Notes under the pieces: model-generated
Told to the model about the DNA's origin: nothing
Databases searched by the model: none
The model's input: only the letters and a program-made list of their open reading frames with translations
Made by a program: the position numbers and the translations under genes
From: an uncultured Nitrosopumilaceae archaeon
GTDB lineage: Archaea; Thermoproteota; Nitrososphaeria; Nitrososphaerales; Nitrosopumilaceae
Assembly: GCA_937875805.1 (NCBI GenBank)
Contig: CALFHG010000134.1
Coordinates: 1 to 5,609, forward strand
Direction of reading: 5' to 3'
Length of the DNA stretch: 5,609 bases
In this document: in pieces, positions 5,317 through 5,609 of the stretch
Layout of the letters: each line of letters opens with the position of its first letter
How positions within the stretch are numbered: position 1 is the first letter of the stretch

Positions 5317-5609
5317 TTACTTGGTGAGATCTCATTTGCAATTTGTGATTGTTCTTCTAAGATGATTGATAAAAGAAAGAATTGTCCAATTTCATTGACA
5401 ACACTTTATGTTCAAATTGAGTGATCTTATGGTATTTTCAAAGGATTTCCAATTATGTTGAAATAATTACAAAAATAACAGAAAAATGATATTTTGAAAA
5501 TTATATTTTTAAGGTTGAGAGGTATGGATTGAACTTTTAAAGGGAAAAAAGTTTTTTTTTACATAGCTGTAATTGGTGAGATTATTATTTAAAAAAAAAA
5601 AATTATATT
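5317..5609. other. AT-rich non-coding end of the window
   Basis: No convincing gene lies in these 293 bases. All six frames are broken by frequent stops. The longest protein-like stretch is 31 codons on the minus strand (5313-5405) without a start codon. The region contains a 10-bp palindrome TGAGATCTCA (5325-5334), a TATA-like stretch (5501-5510), a hairpin with T-tract, and a run of 12 A (5591-5602) near the right edge. No tRNA or other structured RNA was recognised. Confidence 0.6.
5532..5560 (+). terminator. Possible terminator: AT-rich hairpin followed by a T-tract
   Basis: AACTTTT (5532-5538) pairs with AAAAGTT (5547-5553) around an eight-base loop, and T runs through 5552-5560. T-tracts are the main intrinsic termination signal in archaea, so this could end transcription on the + strand. 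The stem is weak, and the site is 216 bases past the nearest + strand stop codon. Confidence 0.3.

Noticed and set aside
5501..5560. TATA-like stretch followed by a hairpin and T-tract, considered as a small RNA gene
   Set aside because: The predicted start would be at the hairpin itself, leaving a transcript of about 30 bases with no conserved structure.
5591..5602. Run of 12 A near the right edge
   Set aside because: A simple homopolymer in AT-rich DNA; nothing indicates an insertion element or target-site duplication.
1..5609. Search for CRISPR arrays, tRNA, rRNA, insertion sequences and toxin-antitoxin pairs
   Set aside because: Apart from the 27-bp coding repeats in the DHH gene, no regular repeats, cloverleaf sequences, transposase or integrase motifs or toxin-like pairs were seen.

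Overview
The window looks like part of an ammonia-oxidising archaeon (Thaumarchaeota/Nitrososphaerota) of the Nitrosopumilus type. The evidence is strongly AT-rich DNA, a surface protein ending in the thaumarchaeal PEFG sorting signal, archaeal-style promoters with a TATA element about 25-30 bases before the start codon and almost no Shine-Dalgarno sites (leaderless transcription), several TTG/GTG starts, and compact single-gene units on alternating strands. The genus is an inference from gene style, not from a marker gene.

Layout, left to right. Bases 3-161 are the 3' end of an unrecognised + strand gene. Bases 162-339 hold a perfect 16-bp palindrome and a degenerate second copy, upstream of a RidA/YjgF-family gene (340-795, +). 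Bases 796-1069 hold a small cysteine-rich reading frame interrupted by a TGA (855-992, +), then a TATA element for a secreted, membrane-anchored PEFG-CTERM protein (1070-1882, +). Convergent to it is a DHH/DHHA1 phosphoesterase with a histone-like lysine/alanine repeat tail at its N-terminus (1963-3117, -). A small unknown protein lies 30 bases upstream on the same strand (3148-3363, -). It diverges from a complete citrate synthase (3457-4620, +). Two bases after citrate synthase, a second small protein ends on the minus strand (4623-4829, -); it resembles the first small protein. It diverges from a 136-residue protein (4906-5316, +) that reads like a degenerate RNase H fold. The last 293 bases hold no convincing gene, only an AT-rich hairpin followed by a T-tract.

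The genes do not form one pathway. Citrate synthase supplies citrate for 2-oxoglutarate synthesis, RidA-type proteins remove reactive enamine/imine by-products, the DHH protein and the RNase H-like protein are probably nucleic-acid related, and the PEFG protein belongs to the cell surface. I see no defence island, mobile element, CRISPR array, tRNA or rRNA. The points most worth checking are the operator-like pair before ridA, the TGA-interrupted cysteine-rich frame, the pair of related small proteins flanking citrate synthase, and the RNase H-like protein that has lost catalytic acids.
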